The position numbers and the translations under genes are program-made. Shown piece by piece: positions 9,321-17,572 of a DNA stretch of 36,947 bases. The notes under the pieces are model-generated. The model made no database searches and was not told where the DNA came from. It saw nothing but the letters and a program-made list of their open reading frames with translations. The first letter of the stretch is position 1. Each line of letters starts with the position of its first letter. The DNA lies in assembly GCF_000308715.1 (NCBI RefSeq), contig NZ_BAGH01000007.1, forward strand, positions 1 through 36,947, written 5' to 3'. Source of the DNA: Nocardia tenerifensis NBRC 101015. GTDB taxonomy: Bacteria; Actinomycetota; Actinomycetes; Mycobacteriales; Mycobacteriaceae.

Positions 9321-10244
9321 TCAGTGGCCGTGCGCCGGTTCGGGGGCGGGCGCGCCGTGGGTCACCGGCTCGGCCGTCGCGGCGCCCTGGCCGACGGTCA
9401 GGGTGAACTCGGCAGTGCGGACCACGCCTTCGTGCTGGAAGTCGAGGAACAGTCGATAGTCGCCCGCGCTCGGCGCGGTGACGTAGAAGGTGATACCCGG
9501 TCCCGAGGGGGTGATGCCGTCGCCTGGCTCACCCTCCGGGTGGACGTGCAGGTAGGCCAGGTCGGCGGCGCGCAGCGCGACGAGGTGGCCGTAGGCCGCC
9601 AGGTAGGGCTGAAGATCGGTGACCGGTTTGCCGTCCCGGCTTACCGACAGCGTGATCTTCGACGACCGGCCCACGTTCACGGTGCCGTCGAGGGTGACCG
9701 TGTAGTCGCCGACCGTGCTGGTGGTCGACGCGGCCGGTAGCGGTCGCGGGGCATAGTCGCCCGCGACGCGCAGATCGGTGGCCAGGGTCAGGTTCTGACC
9801 GCCCTCGGGGATGAAGTCCGCGAAGACGCGGTAGTCGCCCGCGCGGGTGAGGTCCAGGGGGACGCTCCAGGTTCCGTCGCCGGCCAGGGCCGGGTGCACG
9901 TGCTGGAACGCGGCCATGTCGCGGCGGACCACGATGAGGTGCAGGTCCTTGTCGTGGTTGCGCTGGTAGCGGGTCAGCGGTGTGCCGTCCTGGTTCAGGA
10001 TGCCGAAGCGCAGCGGGACGTTCGGAGCCGCGGCGGTGAGCGCGGTGTCCAGCCGCAGGGTGTATCCGTCCTCGGTGGCCATCGTGGCTCCCGCCGCGTC
10101 GGCCCGGGTGGGCGCGGCCGCGTCGTGCGCGTGCGAATCAGAGGTGGCCGGCTCCGGGCCGATCGTCGCGCCGACCGTCACGGCGATGCCGAAGACGGCC
10201 GCGAGGCCGAGGGCGAAGCCGGCGAACTTGGTGGATGCCTTCAT
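9321..10244 (-). CDS. Exported or membrane-anchored copper-operon protein with duplicated HVHP module
   Basis: A 307-residue protein with a short basic N-terminus and one hydrophobic segment (about residues 8-29). No lipobox is visible, so it is either cleaved or anchored by that segment. A His/Asp/Ala-rich linker follows (DSHAHDAA), then two related beta-rich modules: one with [21 protein letters not shown] and GDYRVFADF, the other with [19 protein letters not shown] and GDYRLFLDF. The tail is His-containing (EPAHGH). The repeated H-x-H-P and conserved upstream His suggest metal binding outside the membrane, but this is inferred from residues and operon position. It sits between copZ (23-base gap) and the Cu(I)-ATPase. 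I do not recognise a named family with certainty. Confidence 0.82.
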   Translation of the reverse strand: MKASTKFAGFALGLAAVFGIAVTVGATIGPEPATSDSHAHDAAAPTRADAAGATMATEDGYTLRLDTALTAAAPNVPLRFGILNQDGTPLTRYQRNHDKDLHLIVVRRDMAAFQHVHPALAGDGTWSVPLDLTRAGDYRVFADFIPEGGQNLTLATDLRVAGDYAPRPLPAASTTSTVGDYTVTLDGTVNVGRSSKITLSVSRDGKPVTDLQPYLAAYGHLVALRAADLAYLHVHPEGEPGDGITPSGPGITFYVTAPSAGDYRLFLDFQHEGVVRTAEFTLTVGQGAATAEPVTHGAPAPEPAHGH

Positions 10245-10267
10245 CGGAAACTCCGTGTGTCTCGGTG

Positions 10268-10477
10268 TCAGCCGGTGACCGTGTAACCGGCCTGGCCGAC
10301 CGCCTCGGCGATCGTCGCGCGGTCGATCGGCGCCGCGCTGTCGACGGTGACCCGGCCGGTGGGGAGGTCGACGGCGACACCGGTGACCCCGTCGAGGCGG
10401 CCGATGCCCTCGCGCACCCGTCCGGCGCAGCCGCCGCAGGTCATTCCGGTGACGGTCACGGTGATCGCGGTGCTCAT
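10268..10477 (-). CDS. copZ: CopZ-type copper chaperone (HMA domain)
   Basis: A 69-residue single heavy-metal-associated domain with the Cu(I) site MTCGGC (Cys 14 and 17) and the usual beta-alpha-beta-beta-alpha-beta length. It would carry Cu(I) in the cytoplasm to the ATPase two genes downstream. A GGAGAG ribosome site lies just upstream of the ATG. First gene of the copper operon, directly behind a CsoR-type operator-promoter. Confidence 0.94.
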   Translation of the reverse strand: MSTAITVTVTGMTCGGCAGRVREGIGRLDGVTGVAVDLPTGRVTVDSAAPIDRATIAEAVGQAGYTVTG

Positions 10478-10525
10478 GGTGTCTCTCCTTCTGTCGCGAC
10501 GGCCTCCGCCGTGCTGATGAGAATT

Positions 10526-10553
10526 ACCATACCCCCCTAGGGTACTGAGTCAA
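10526..10553 (-). promoter_or_regulatory. Copper-responsive promoter with CsoR-type operator
   Basis: Read on the minus strand, a -35 TTGACT (10553-10548) and a -10 TATGGT (10531-10526) are 16 bases apart. The spacer carries the dyad TACCCCCCTAGGGTA (10530-10544), a G/C-tract flanked by TA as in known CsoR/RcnR-family operators. The start of copZ is about 50 bases downstream. A repressor on this dyad would block the polymerase until copper is bound. No csoR gene is present in the window. Confidence 0.75.
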
Positions 10554-10607
10554 GAAGTTCTTTCGAGGAGATCGGGGTGCGCCTGGTCACAGACGTCTCG
10601 AGACACG

Positions 10608-10639
10608 AAAAAGCCATCGCCCCGGAGTGGGGCGATGGC
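10608..10639 (-). terminator. Rho-independent terminator of the hydroxylase gene
   Basis: An 11-bp perfect stem (10613-10623 with 10629-10639, 5-base loop) is followed on the minus strand by a run of five T (10612-10608). It starts 18 bases after the hydroxylase stop codon and insulates the copper operon promoter from it. Confidence 0.9.
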
Positions 10640-10656
10640 TCGTGGACGGTGGCGTG

Positions 10657-11361
10657 TCAGCTCGCGTGGAGACGGCGTGCGGTGGGGGAGGACTCGGTGT
10701 CGGCGGGGTCGGGGTGCGTGCCGAAGAGGCGGTCCGCCGTGCCGGAGGTGGTGACGGTGAACCAGTAGTGCTCGTTCTTGTAGTGGTGGTGGCGGTGATT
10801 GCGCCACACCGCCCGGTAGAGCGAGCCTTTCGGCTTGTAGTCGGTGTGGATGAGGTAGTGCGTCCACTCGTAGCCGAGGCCGAGGGTCGTGATGGTGAGC
10901 AGGAACGTCAGGCCGAGTCCGAGGCGCGGAAAGGCGAAGGCGGCCAATGCGATCAGGACCACGACCAGCACCGAGAGCGTCCTGGTCGGGATGAAGATCA
11001 GCGGAATGTCGCGCGGATCCACATGGTGCGCACGGTGTTTGCGGGCGAGCTCGCTGTCGATCGGTATCGGGCCGAGTTGCCGAGGCCGCCAGTGCAATAC
11101 GGTGACGTGCACGATCCACTCGAAGATCGGGAAAACTGCCAGAATCGCCGCGGGCACCAGCGCGTCGGTCGATTGCCAGTCGCCGACCAGCACCCGGCCG
11201 ATCAGGGCCGCGAGGAGCGTGAGTCCGATGAGCCATGGCGAGGGGTGGCGCAGGAACTCGCGGAACGCCGCGGCGAGGGTGAGCCCGCGCCGCAGCGACC
11301 GTTCGTCGTTGCGTACCCGTGCGGCGGCCGAATCCTGCTGTGATGGACGAGATTTCGTCAT
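10657..11361 (-). CDS. Fatty acid hydroxylase / sterol desaturase superfamily membrane protein
   Basis: A 234-residue membrane-bound di-iron oxygenase with about four transmembrane segments. The histidine clusters HVTVLH, HRAHH, HYLIH and HRHHH are those that bind the two irons in this superfamily, which inserts oxygen into fatty acids, sterols or carotenoids using O2. The substrate is unknown; a lipid of the mycolate-containing envelope is plausible but inferred. It begins 8 bases after the stop of the GntR regulator gene on the same strand, so the two are almost certainly co-transcribed, and it ends at a strong terminator. Confidence 0.87.
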   Translation of the reverse strand: MTKSRPSQQDSAAARVRNDERSLRRGLTLAAAFREFLRHPSPWLIGLTLLAALIGRVLVGDWQSTDALVPAAILAVFPIFEWIVHVTVLHWRPRQLGPIPIDSELARKHRAHHVDPRDIPLIFIPTRTLSVLVVVLIALAAFAFPRLGLGLTFLLTITTLGLGYEWTHYLIHTDYKPKGSLYRAVWRNHRHHHYKNEHYWFTVTTSGTADRLFGTHPDPADTESSPTARRLHAS

Positions 11362-11369
11362 GGTGTTTC

Positions 11370-12182
11370 CTAGGTGAAGCGTGCCCGGGGTCCGTCGAGG
11401 ACCTCGAGCAGTGCGGTGGTCGCCGGCTCGAGCAGAGCTCGGGCGGTATCGGCGGCCTCTTGCGGCCTGCCCGCCACGATGGCGGCGGCCAGTTCGCGAT
11501 AGGCCCCGACATTGCCCACCTCGGCGGACATGATCGGGGCCAGCGCCGCGAGCGCCGGTTCATAGGCGGCGCGCAGCATGTTGAACATCAGCCGGAACAC
11601 GATCGAGTCCGCGGCGTCCACGACGAGATCCCAGAACTCCATCGCGTGCCGCTGCTGCGCCACCAGGTCTTCCTCGATCGCCAGTGCGGCGATGCAGTTC
11701 TCCAAGGCTTCGCGGACCGTATCGCGTTGCGCGGCAGGCGCATTCGTCTCGGTTCGGGGCATCTTCGCGGAAGCTGGTCGCGCGTCCGGAGTCGAGCGTG
11801 GCGCGGCCTCGGCCAGTCGCGATGCGGCGAGCTCGGCGACCTTCGGCCCGTTGTGCAGCCGCGCCTCCAGGATGCTGCGCGCCACCGCGGGCTCGAGCTC
11901 ACCACGCTGCACCAACAGCCGAGGCAACACCTCTAGCCCCGCCCCGCGCCGATAGTCCAGCACGGTCGTCGCGTCCCCCTGCCGCACCGCCACCAACCCC
12001 GCCGCCGCCAGCCGCTGCAACGCCTCCCGCACCGCGGGCCGCGAGACCCCCAACGCCTCCGCCAACTGCCGCTCGCTGGGCAAACTAACCCCCGGCGCCA
12101 ACTCCCCACTCAACACATCCGCCGCGATCTGCTCGAAAACATCCCCCGACACCGACCGCTTGACCACAGGTTGCAACGCCAT
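11370..12182 (-). CDS. GntR-family regulator, FadR subgroup (FCD-type domain)
   Basis: A 270-residue regulator. The N-terminal winged helix-turn-helix contains [25 protein letters not shown], a textbook GntR recognition region. The C-terminal helical effector domain is of FCD/FadR type. An Ala/Pro/Arg-rich stretch of about 25 residues (near 127-152, with [17 protein letters not shown]) interrupts the helices and looks like an insertion. The ATG at 12182 is preferred to a start 18 bases upstream because GGAGGG precedes it. A palindromic operator lies about 37 bases upstream, so it probably controls itself and the co-transcribed hydroxylase gene. A fatty-acid-derived ligand is a guess from the partner. 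Confidence 0.88.
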   Translation of the reverse strand: MALQPVVKRSVSGDVFEQIAADVLSGELAPGVSLPSERQLAEALGVSRPAVREALQRLAAAGLVAVRQGDATTVLDYRRGAGLEVLPRLLVQRGELEPAVARSILEARLHNGPKVAELAASRLAEAAPRSTPDARPASAKMPRTETNAPAAQRDTVREALENCIAALAIEEDLVAQQRHAMEFWDLVVDAADSIVFRLMFNMLRAAYEPALAALAPIMSAEVGNVGAYRELAAAIVAGRPQEAADTARALLEPATTALLEVLDGPRARFT

Positions 12183-12213
12183 ACCCCCACCCTCCGCCAA
12201 ATAGGTCAGGAGG

Positions 12214-13467
12214 TCAAGTGGTCAGACCAATTTGATCAAGCCCTGCTCGGCTCCGCCAAGGCAGCAACAACGAACTCGCCAAGACGGCGACGGCCGCACA
12301 CCCGATGGCGAACCGGACGCTGGTCGCCGCCGCCAGAGCGCCGCCCAGCGCGATGAAGACCGGCTGACAGCAGCGCGAGGTGATGGACCACGCGATGCCT
12401 ACCCGCGCCATGAACTCGTCGTCCGTCGCGCGCATGCGGAACGCGGTGAACACCGGATTGAACACCCCCGCGCAGAACAGCAGCGCCGTCTCCGCGATCA
12501 CGACGACGACCAGTCCGGACACCCCGGGCCCGGCGAGCACGAGCAACCCCATCCAGCAGGTGCGCAGTACGCCGAAGCCGAGCAGAACGTCGCGTTCACC
12601 GAAGCGGGCGATCAGTCGCCCCGTCAGCAGCGATCCGACGATGCCACCGAAGCTCGGGATCCCGAGCGCTATGCCGTACTGCCACGGCGAGAGACCCAGA
12701 TCGCGCAGCATGAGAACTGCCAGCAGTGGACCGGTGAGTCTGACGGCGCCGCCGAAGACCATCGCGTTCCAAAACAGCGCATGGAGCGTGCGGTGCCGAA
12801 AGATGTGGGTCCACCCGCCGCGAATATCGGCCGTCCAGTGGCGCTCGATCTCCGCCACCGGTGGCGGAGGCTCAGGCTGTGCCAACGAGCGAACCCCCAA
12901 CGCGGACAGTAGGAAACTAACGGCATCGATCAGCACCGTGACACCCGCCCCGAAGACTCCGATCAGCATGCCGCCGATCGGCGCGCCGACACCGGAGACG
13001 GTCCAGAACGTCGTCTCGAATCGGCTGTTCGCGGTGGCCAGCATCGAGTCCGGCACGAGAGCTTTGAGGTGCGCACCACTGGCGGCGTTGAAGACCATCG
13101 TCCCCAGCACCTGGGCGGTGGCCACCGCGCACAACTGCGCGTAGCCGAGAATCCCGAACGCCATTGCCACCGGCACGGTCGCGAGCGTCACGAAACACAG
13201 CAGGTCCGCGCTGATCATCACCGGGCGTTTGCGCCGGAACTCGACGAACGGCCCGAGCGGCAGCGCGACCACCGCGCCGACCACCGCCGAGAGCGCCGCG
13301 AGCAACGCAACCCGAAAGTCGGACGCCCCCACCACAATGATCGCGATCAACGGCAAAGCGCCTGTGCTGAGCGCACTTCCGAGTTGGCTGACGGTGAATG
13401 CGGCCCAGAGGCGATGAAAGTCCGTGGAGAGCTTTGGCTCCGCCGCCAGGGCGGATCTTGCGATCAA
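12214..13467 (-). CDS. MFS transporter (MFS_3 / enterobactin-exporter-like)
   Basis: A 417-residue major facilitator protein with about twelve hydrophobic segments and the inter-helix basic loop [11 protein letters not shown] at the motif A position. The overall pattern matches the MFS_3 group, which includes siderophore and drug exporters. The TTG start at 13467 is the only one that keeps the first helix complete; it lies 4 bases after the stop of the preceding membrane protein gene, suggesting coupled translation. Being last in the chain behind the peptide importer and binding proteins, it may export a product or a drug; the substrate is unknown. Confidence 0.85.
   Translation of the reverse strand: MIARSALAAEPKLSTDFHRLWAAFTVSQLGSALSTGALPLIAIIVVGASDFRVALLAALSAVVGAVVALPLGPFVEFRRKRPVMISADLLCFVTLATVPVAMAFGILGYAQLCAVATAQVLGTMVFNAASGAHLKALVPDSMLATANSRFETTFWTVSGVGAPIGGMLIGVFGAGVTVLIDAVSFLLSALGVRSLAQPEPPPPVAEIERHWTADIRGGWTHIFRHRTLHALFWNAMVFGGAVRLTGPLLAVLMLRDLGLSPWQYGIALGIPSFGGIVGSLLTGRLIARFGERDVLLGFGVLRTCWMGLLVLAGPGVSGLVVVVIAETALLFCAGVFNPVFTAFRMRATDDEFMARVGIAWSITSRCCQPVFIALGGALAAATSVRFAIGCAAVAVLASSLLLPWRSRAGLDQIGLTT
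12216..12233. promoter_or_regulatory. FadR/GntR-type operator inside the 3' end of the MFS gene
   Basis: The perfect dyad TGGTCAGACCA (12219-12229), within AAGTGGTCAGACCAATTT, has the TGGTNNNACCA shape of FadR-subgroup operators. It lies upstream of the GntR start but overlaps the last codons of the MFS gene (…QIGLTT-stop), so the same bases serve as coding sequence and probable operator. Confidence 0.7.
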
Positions 13468-13471
13468 CTGC

Positions 13472-14134
13472 TCAGCTCGGGTCGGAGCCGCGGATGGCGG
13501 ATAGCCAGAGGGCGGTGGCGGCGGCGACTGTGGTGGCGGCGAGGAAGGTGGTGAGGGTGCCGCCGTCGATGTAGATCCACAGGAGGGCGGCGAAGGGGGC
13601 GGCGACGGTGGGTTGGGCGTCGAGGAGGAGGCGGCGGCGTAGGCGGGTGGCGGTGGTGGTGAGGGTGGGGGCGTCGGGGTCGGGGAGCGACGGGTTGTCG
13701 ATGAGGCGGCCCGGGGGTTCGGTGGCGCGGATGCGGCCGGCGGGGTAGAGGCGGTGGCCCGCGACGTGGATGGTTCGGTCGGTGAGGTCGGCGCGGGTCG
13801 GGGTCATGCTCACGAAGGCCGGGTCGAAATACACCGGCAGCCAACGCGGACGGCCGGTCCCGCTGATCTCCAACCACGAGCGGCTCACCAGTCGATGCTG
13901 CTGACGAATACGCGAAATGCCAACGCCGCGAGCGCTTCCCGCAGGCCAGAACGCCAAAACCCCCTTAGCGACGGCGATCCGGTAGCCCGAATACCCAGCG
14001 ATCCCCAGCACCACCGTCATCAACCCCGCAACCTGGCCCAGATCGCCGAACGGCGCCCAAGCGAGGCATACCGCCAGGGCGCCGATCGTCACGCTGATCG
14101 GATAGGCCAGAGGATGGCCCGATCCGAAACTCAC
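13472..14134 (-). CDS. Membrane protein of unknown function, coupled to the binding-protein gene
   Basis: A 220-residue protein with two hydrophobic segments near the N-terminus (about 12-55), a central soluble region of about 120 residues rich in Arg and Pro, and two more hydrophobic segments at the C-terminus (about 175-212). No family is recognised. Its GTG start overlaps the stop of the upstream solute-binding gene by 4 bases (GTGA), and the MFS gene starts 4 bases after its stop, so it is translationally linked to both. Codons near the C-terminal end differ from its neighbours: the plus strand there is an almost unbroken G/GGT-rich run (about 13500-13740). Confidence 0.68.
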   Translation of the reverse strand: MSFGSGHPLAYPISVTIGALAVCLAWAPFGDLGQVAGLMTVVLGIAGYSGYRIAVAKGVLAFWPAGSARGVGISRIRQQHRLVSRSWLEISGTGRPRWLPVYFDPAFVSMTPTRADLTDRTIHVAGHRLYPAGRIRATEPPGRLIDNPSLPDPDAPTLTTTATRLRRRLLLDAQPTVAAPFAALLWIYIDGGTLTTFLAATTVAAATALWLSAIRGSDPS

Positions 14135-15810
14135 TTCAGGAAGCCAACTTTGGTGTAGTCCAGCGACGCCAGACCCGCCGCGCCATAGTTGGCGAGGTTG
14201 GCACGCACCGCCACGTTCCCGGTGGACTGCATCAGCGGCAGGGAGTGACCCTCCTCGAAGACCTTGCGGTCGATCTGGTTGGCCAGTTCCATCGCCTTCG
14301 CCGGATCGAGCTCGGAAATCGCCTGTTCGATCAGGTCGTTGAGTTCAGGCGAGCCGATCCGTCCGTAGTTGCCCTGGAGATCGTTCGGGTTGTATCCGTA
14401 GATCTGGTTCAGGCTTCCGAGCGGGAACGGATCGCCCACCCACGACCACTGCGCCACATCGAAATCGCCGGGCTGGATCACGTCGGTGAAAAAGCCCTTG
14501 CCAGACTTGGTCTCGATGTTCAGCTTGACCCCGACCTGGGCCAGGTTCTGCTGGATGATCTGCGCGATCTGTACCCAGGTGTCCTCGTTGTACATGATGT
14601 CGCGAAGCTCGAGCTTGCGGCCGTCCTTCTCGCGGACATCGCCGTTGAGTTTCCAACCGAGGTCGTCGAGTTCCTTGGCGGCGGCAGCGGGGTCGAAGCC
14701 GAGACTGTTGTCCTGATAACCGGCCTGGCCCTGGATGTACACATGGTTGTTGAGCGGCTTCGGGCTCTCGACCAACCCGTTCTGGATCGCGGTCACGATG
14801 CCTTGCCGGTCGATTGCCTTCGAGATCGCCACGCGCAGCTTGGGATCTGATAGCACCGAGCCCGGCGCGCCGTTGAACGTCAGATGGTTCCAGCCGTTGC
14901 CCGGCGCCCGCCGGATAGCCACACCGGCGGTGTTCTTGGCGGTCTTCAACTCGTCCCGAGTGCCGAGAGCGGCCACGTCGATCTCGTTGTTCTGCAGCGC
15001 GGGCAGATCCGCGGAACTGTCGAGGATGCTGTAGGTGATCGTGTCGAGCTTCGGTGTGTCACCCCACCATTTCGGGTTGCGGCCGAGCACGATCCGACCC
15101 TGCGAGCGATCGGTCGACTGCACGATGAACGGCCCGGCCGTGAGCCCGATCGCGTCCACCTCGCTCTTGTTGAACGACTCCGGCGTAGCGGTCACCGTCT
15201 TCGGCACGAGGAACGAGTTGCCCGCGAACTGGCCGCGCCACTCGGCGAAATGCTGCTTGAAGGTGATGATCGCCTGTCGATCGTCGACACCGCGTTCGAC
15301 CTTCTCCACCCGATCGAATCCGCTGTTGTTCGCGATCAGGAAGGACTTGTCGGCGCCGCTGAGCGCGTTCGCTTGGGATTGGATGTCTTCCCAGGTGATC
15401 GGACTGCCGTCGGACCACACGGCCTTGGGATTGATCGTGTAGGTGACCTGCTGAGGGCTGGTATTGGTGAGCTGGACATCGGTGAAGTAGTCGGTGTTGA
15501 CCGAAAGCTCGCCCGCGGCATTGGTTTTGAACGCTCGCGGCATCATCGGGCGTTCCAGGCTGCCGATCTCGTAATCGTTCCCGTCATTCGACAGCGTGTT
15601 CCAGTTCGCGGGATACGCCGAGATGGACAGTCGCAGATTGCCGCCGTCGCGCAGGTCCGCGACATCGTGGGGATTGATGTCGTTGGTCGTGCCGACTGCG
15701 GCGGCCGCGCCTTTCGGCGCTGCCTCGTCGTCCGAACCACACCCGGTGGCCACGAAACCGACGGCGAGCAGGGGAACCGTGAGGAGGGTCACCGATGAAC
15801 GAAGCCGCAC
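14131..15810 (-). CDS. Extracellular solute-binding lipoprotein, family 5 (OppA-like), copy 2
   Basis: A 559-residue peptide-type binding protein. The signal sequence ends in the lipobox VATGC, followed by an acidic linker (GSDDEAAPKG) and the SBP_bac_5 fold, with landmarks SVNTDYFTDVQL, YTINPKAVWSDGSPITWEDI and KWWGDTP. It would capture a peptide or other large solute outside the membrane for the OppBCD importer encoded upstream. It is exactly as long as, and aligns without gaps to, copy 1 just upstream, at a constant offset of 1712 bases. The GTG start has an AAAGGAG ribosome site. The end overlaps the next gene by 4 bases. Confidence 0.92.
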   Translation of the reverse strand: MRLRSSVTLLTVPLLAVGFVATGCGSDDEAAPKGAAAAVGTTNDINPHDVADLRDGGNLRLSISAYPANWNTLSNDGNDYEIGSLERPMMPRAFKTNAAGELSVNTDYFTDVQLTNTSPQQVTYTINPKAVWSDGSPITWEDIQSQANALSGADKSFLIANNSGFDRVEKVERGVDDRQAIITFKQHFAEWRGQFAGNSFLVPKTVTATPESFNKSEVDAIGLTAGPFIVQSTDRSQGRIVLGRNPKWWGDTPKLDTITYSILDSSADLPALQNNEIDVAALGTRDELKTAKNTAGVAIRRAPGNGWNHLTFNGAPGSVLSDPKLRVAISKAIDRQGIVTAIQNGLVESPKPLNNHVYIQGQAGYQDNSLGFDPAAAAKELDDLGWKLNGDVREKDGRKLELRDIMYNEDTWVQIAQIIQQNLAQVGVKLNIETKSGKGFFTDVIQPGDFDVAQWSWVGDPFPLGSLNQIYGYNPNDLQGNYGRIGSPELNDLIEQAISELDPAKAMELANQIDRKVFEEGHSLPLMQSTGNVAVRANLANYGAAGLASLDYTKVGFLK

Positions 15811-15842
15811 GGTTCGCTCCTTTCAGCAGACAAGCTGCGTAG

Positions 15843-17522
15843 TCACTTCAGGAACCCGATCTTGGTGTAGTCGTAGGACGCCATGCCCGCCGCACCGAAG
15901 TTCGCGAGATTGTCGCGAACAGCGACATTGCCCGGAGATTGCATGAGCGGTAGCGAGTGCCCTTCCTCGAAGACCTTACGGTCCACCTGGTTGGCCAGTT
16001 CGATGGCCTTCTTGGGATCGAGTTCCGAAATGGTCTGTTCGATGAGGTTGTTGAGTTCGGGTGAGCCGATTCGGCCATAGTTGCCCTGCAGATCGTCCGG
16101 GTTGTAGCCCCAGATCTGGGACATGCTGCTGAGTGGGAACGGGTCACCCACCCAGGTCCACTGTCCGACGTCGAAATTGCCCGGCTGGATGACATCGGTG
16201 AAAAGGCCGGTGCCCGGCTTGGTTTCGATGTTCAGCTTCACGCCGATCCTCGCGAGGTTCTGCTGGATGATCTGCGCCATCTGCACCCAGACGTCCTGGT
16301 TGTACATCACGTCACGGATCTCCAGTTTTCGGCCGTCTTTCTCGCGGACATCGCCGTTGAGCTTCCAGCCGAGCGCGTCGAGTTCCTTGGCCGCCGCATC
16401 CGGATCGAAGGGCAGGCTGTTGTCCTGATAGCCGGCCTGACCCTTCAGATAAATGTGATTGTTCAGTGGCGTCGGGTTCTCCACCAGCCCGTTCTGAATC
16501 GCGGTGGCGATGGCTTGGCGATCGATCGCCTTCGAGATGGCGACGCGCACCCCGGCGTCGGCGAGCAGCGAGCCCGGCGCACCGTTGAAAGTGAAGTGCG
16601 ACCAGCTGTTACCCGGTGCGCGCCGGATAGCGATTCCCGGCGTATTGCGCGCCGTCTTCACCTCGTCCCTGCTCGCCAAGCCGACTGCGTCGATCTCATT
16701 GTTCTGCAGCGCGGGCAGCAAGGCCGAGTTGTCGAGGACACTGAAGGTGAGTGTGTCGAGCTTCGGGTTGTCACCCCACCACTTCGGATTGTGGCCGAGG
16801 ACGATGCGACCCTGTGCCCGGTCGACGGACTGGACGATGAACGGGCCCGCCGACAACGTGAGGCCTTGCAACTGGCTCTTGTTGAACGCCTCGGGGGTAG
16901 CGGTGACCGACTTCGGGAAAAGAAACGCGTTGCCCGAGAACTGCCCCCGCCAGTCGGCATAGTGCTTGCTGAAGGTGATGACTGCCTGTCGATCATCGAC
17001 ACCACGTTCGACCTTTTCTACCCGGTCGAACCCATTGCTGATGGCGATCAGGAAGGACTTGTCCGCGCCGCTGAGTGCCTTCGCCTGGGATTGGATGTCT
17101 TCCCAGGTGATCGGACTGCCGTCGGACCAGACGGCCTTGGGATTGATCGTGTAGGTGACCTGCTGAGGGCTGGTATTGGTCAGCTGGACATCGGTGAAGT
17201 AGTCGGTGTTCACCGAAAGCTCCGCTGCCGCGTTGGTTTTGAAGCTGCGGGGCATCACCGGTCGCAGCAGCGCCGCCGTGTCGGCGTCATTGCCGTCGTT
17301 GTGTAGACCGTTCCAGTTCTGCGGAAACGAACTCAGCGCGAGACGCAGGTTTCCGCCGTCACGCAACTCACTGACATCCTTCGGATTGATGTCGTTGGTG
17401 GTGCCGAGCGCGTCCGTCGAACCGGCCGGTGCACCGCTGTCGTCGGAACTACATCCGCCCACGATCAGGCCGATGGCGAGCAGCGGAATCGCCATTCGCG
17501 TTGTCACTGAACGAATCCGCAT
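15843..17522 (-). CDS. oppA: Extracellular solute-binding lipoprotein, family 5 (OppA-like), copy 1
   Basis: A 559-residue lipoprotein of the same family, with lipobox IVGGC, an acidic Ser/Asp linker and an SBP_bac_5 domain. It is the first binding-protein gene after the permease and ATPase genes, the place of oppA in the M. tuberculosis oppBCDA operon. Divergence from copy 2 is highest in the signal/linker region and in parts of the middle, where ligand specificity would differ. The ATG has AAGGAG about 6 bases upstream. The bases just upstream carry the tail of another binding-protein gene (see separate entry). Confidence 0.92.
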   Translation of the reverse strand: MRIRSVTTRMAIPLLAIGLIVGGCSSDDSGAPAGSTDALGTTNDINPKDVSELRDGGNLRLALSSFPQNWNGLHNDGNDADTAALLRPVMPRSFKTNAAAELSVNTDYFTDVQLTNTSPQQVTYTINPKAVWSDGSPITWEDIQSQAKALSGADKSFLIAISNGFDRVEKVERGVDDRQAVITFSKHYADWRGQFSGNAFLFPKSVTATPEAFNKSQLQGLTLSAGPFIVQSVDRAQGRIVLGHNPKWWGDNPKLDTLTFSVLDNSALLPALQNNEIDAVGLASRDEVKTARNTPGIAIRRAPGNSWSHFTFNGAPGSLLADAGVRVAISKAIDRQAIATAIQNGLVENPTPLNNHIYLKGQAGYQDNSLPFDPDAAAKELDALGWKLNGDVREKDGRKLEIRDVMYNQDVWVQMAQIIQQNLARIGVKLNIETKPGTGLFTDVIQPGNFDVGQWTWVGDPFPLSSMSQIWGYNPDDLQGNYGRIGSPELNNLIEQTISELDPKKAIELANQVDRKVFEEGHSLPLMQSPGNVAVRDNLANFGAAGMASYDYTKIGFLK

Positions 17523-17571
17523 GGTCCGCTCCTTCTCGCAGGGTGCTGCGTAGTTACTTCACAAATCCGGT
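17523..17571 (-). pseudogene. Vestigial 3' end of a third solute-binding gene
   Basis: Read on the minus strand, this stretch contains codons for T-G-F-V-K-stop (17571-17554), then CTACGCAGC and an AAGGAGCG-type ribosome site. The equivalent bases between copies 1 and 2 are I-G-F-L-K-stop, CTACGCAGC and AAAGGAGCG. So the leader of copy 1 is homologous to the junction between copies 1 and 2 and includes the last codons of a binding-protein gene whose body is missing. It abuts the oppD stop codon (17575-17573). Confidence 0.65.
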
Positions 17572-17572
17572 T

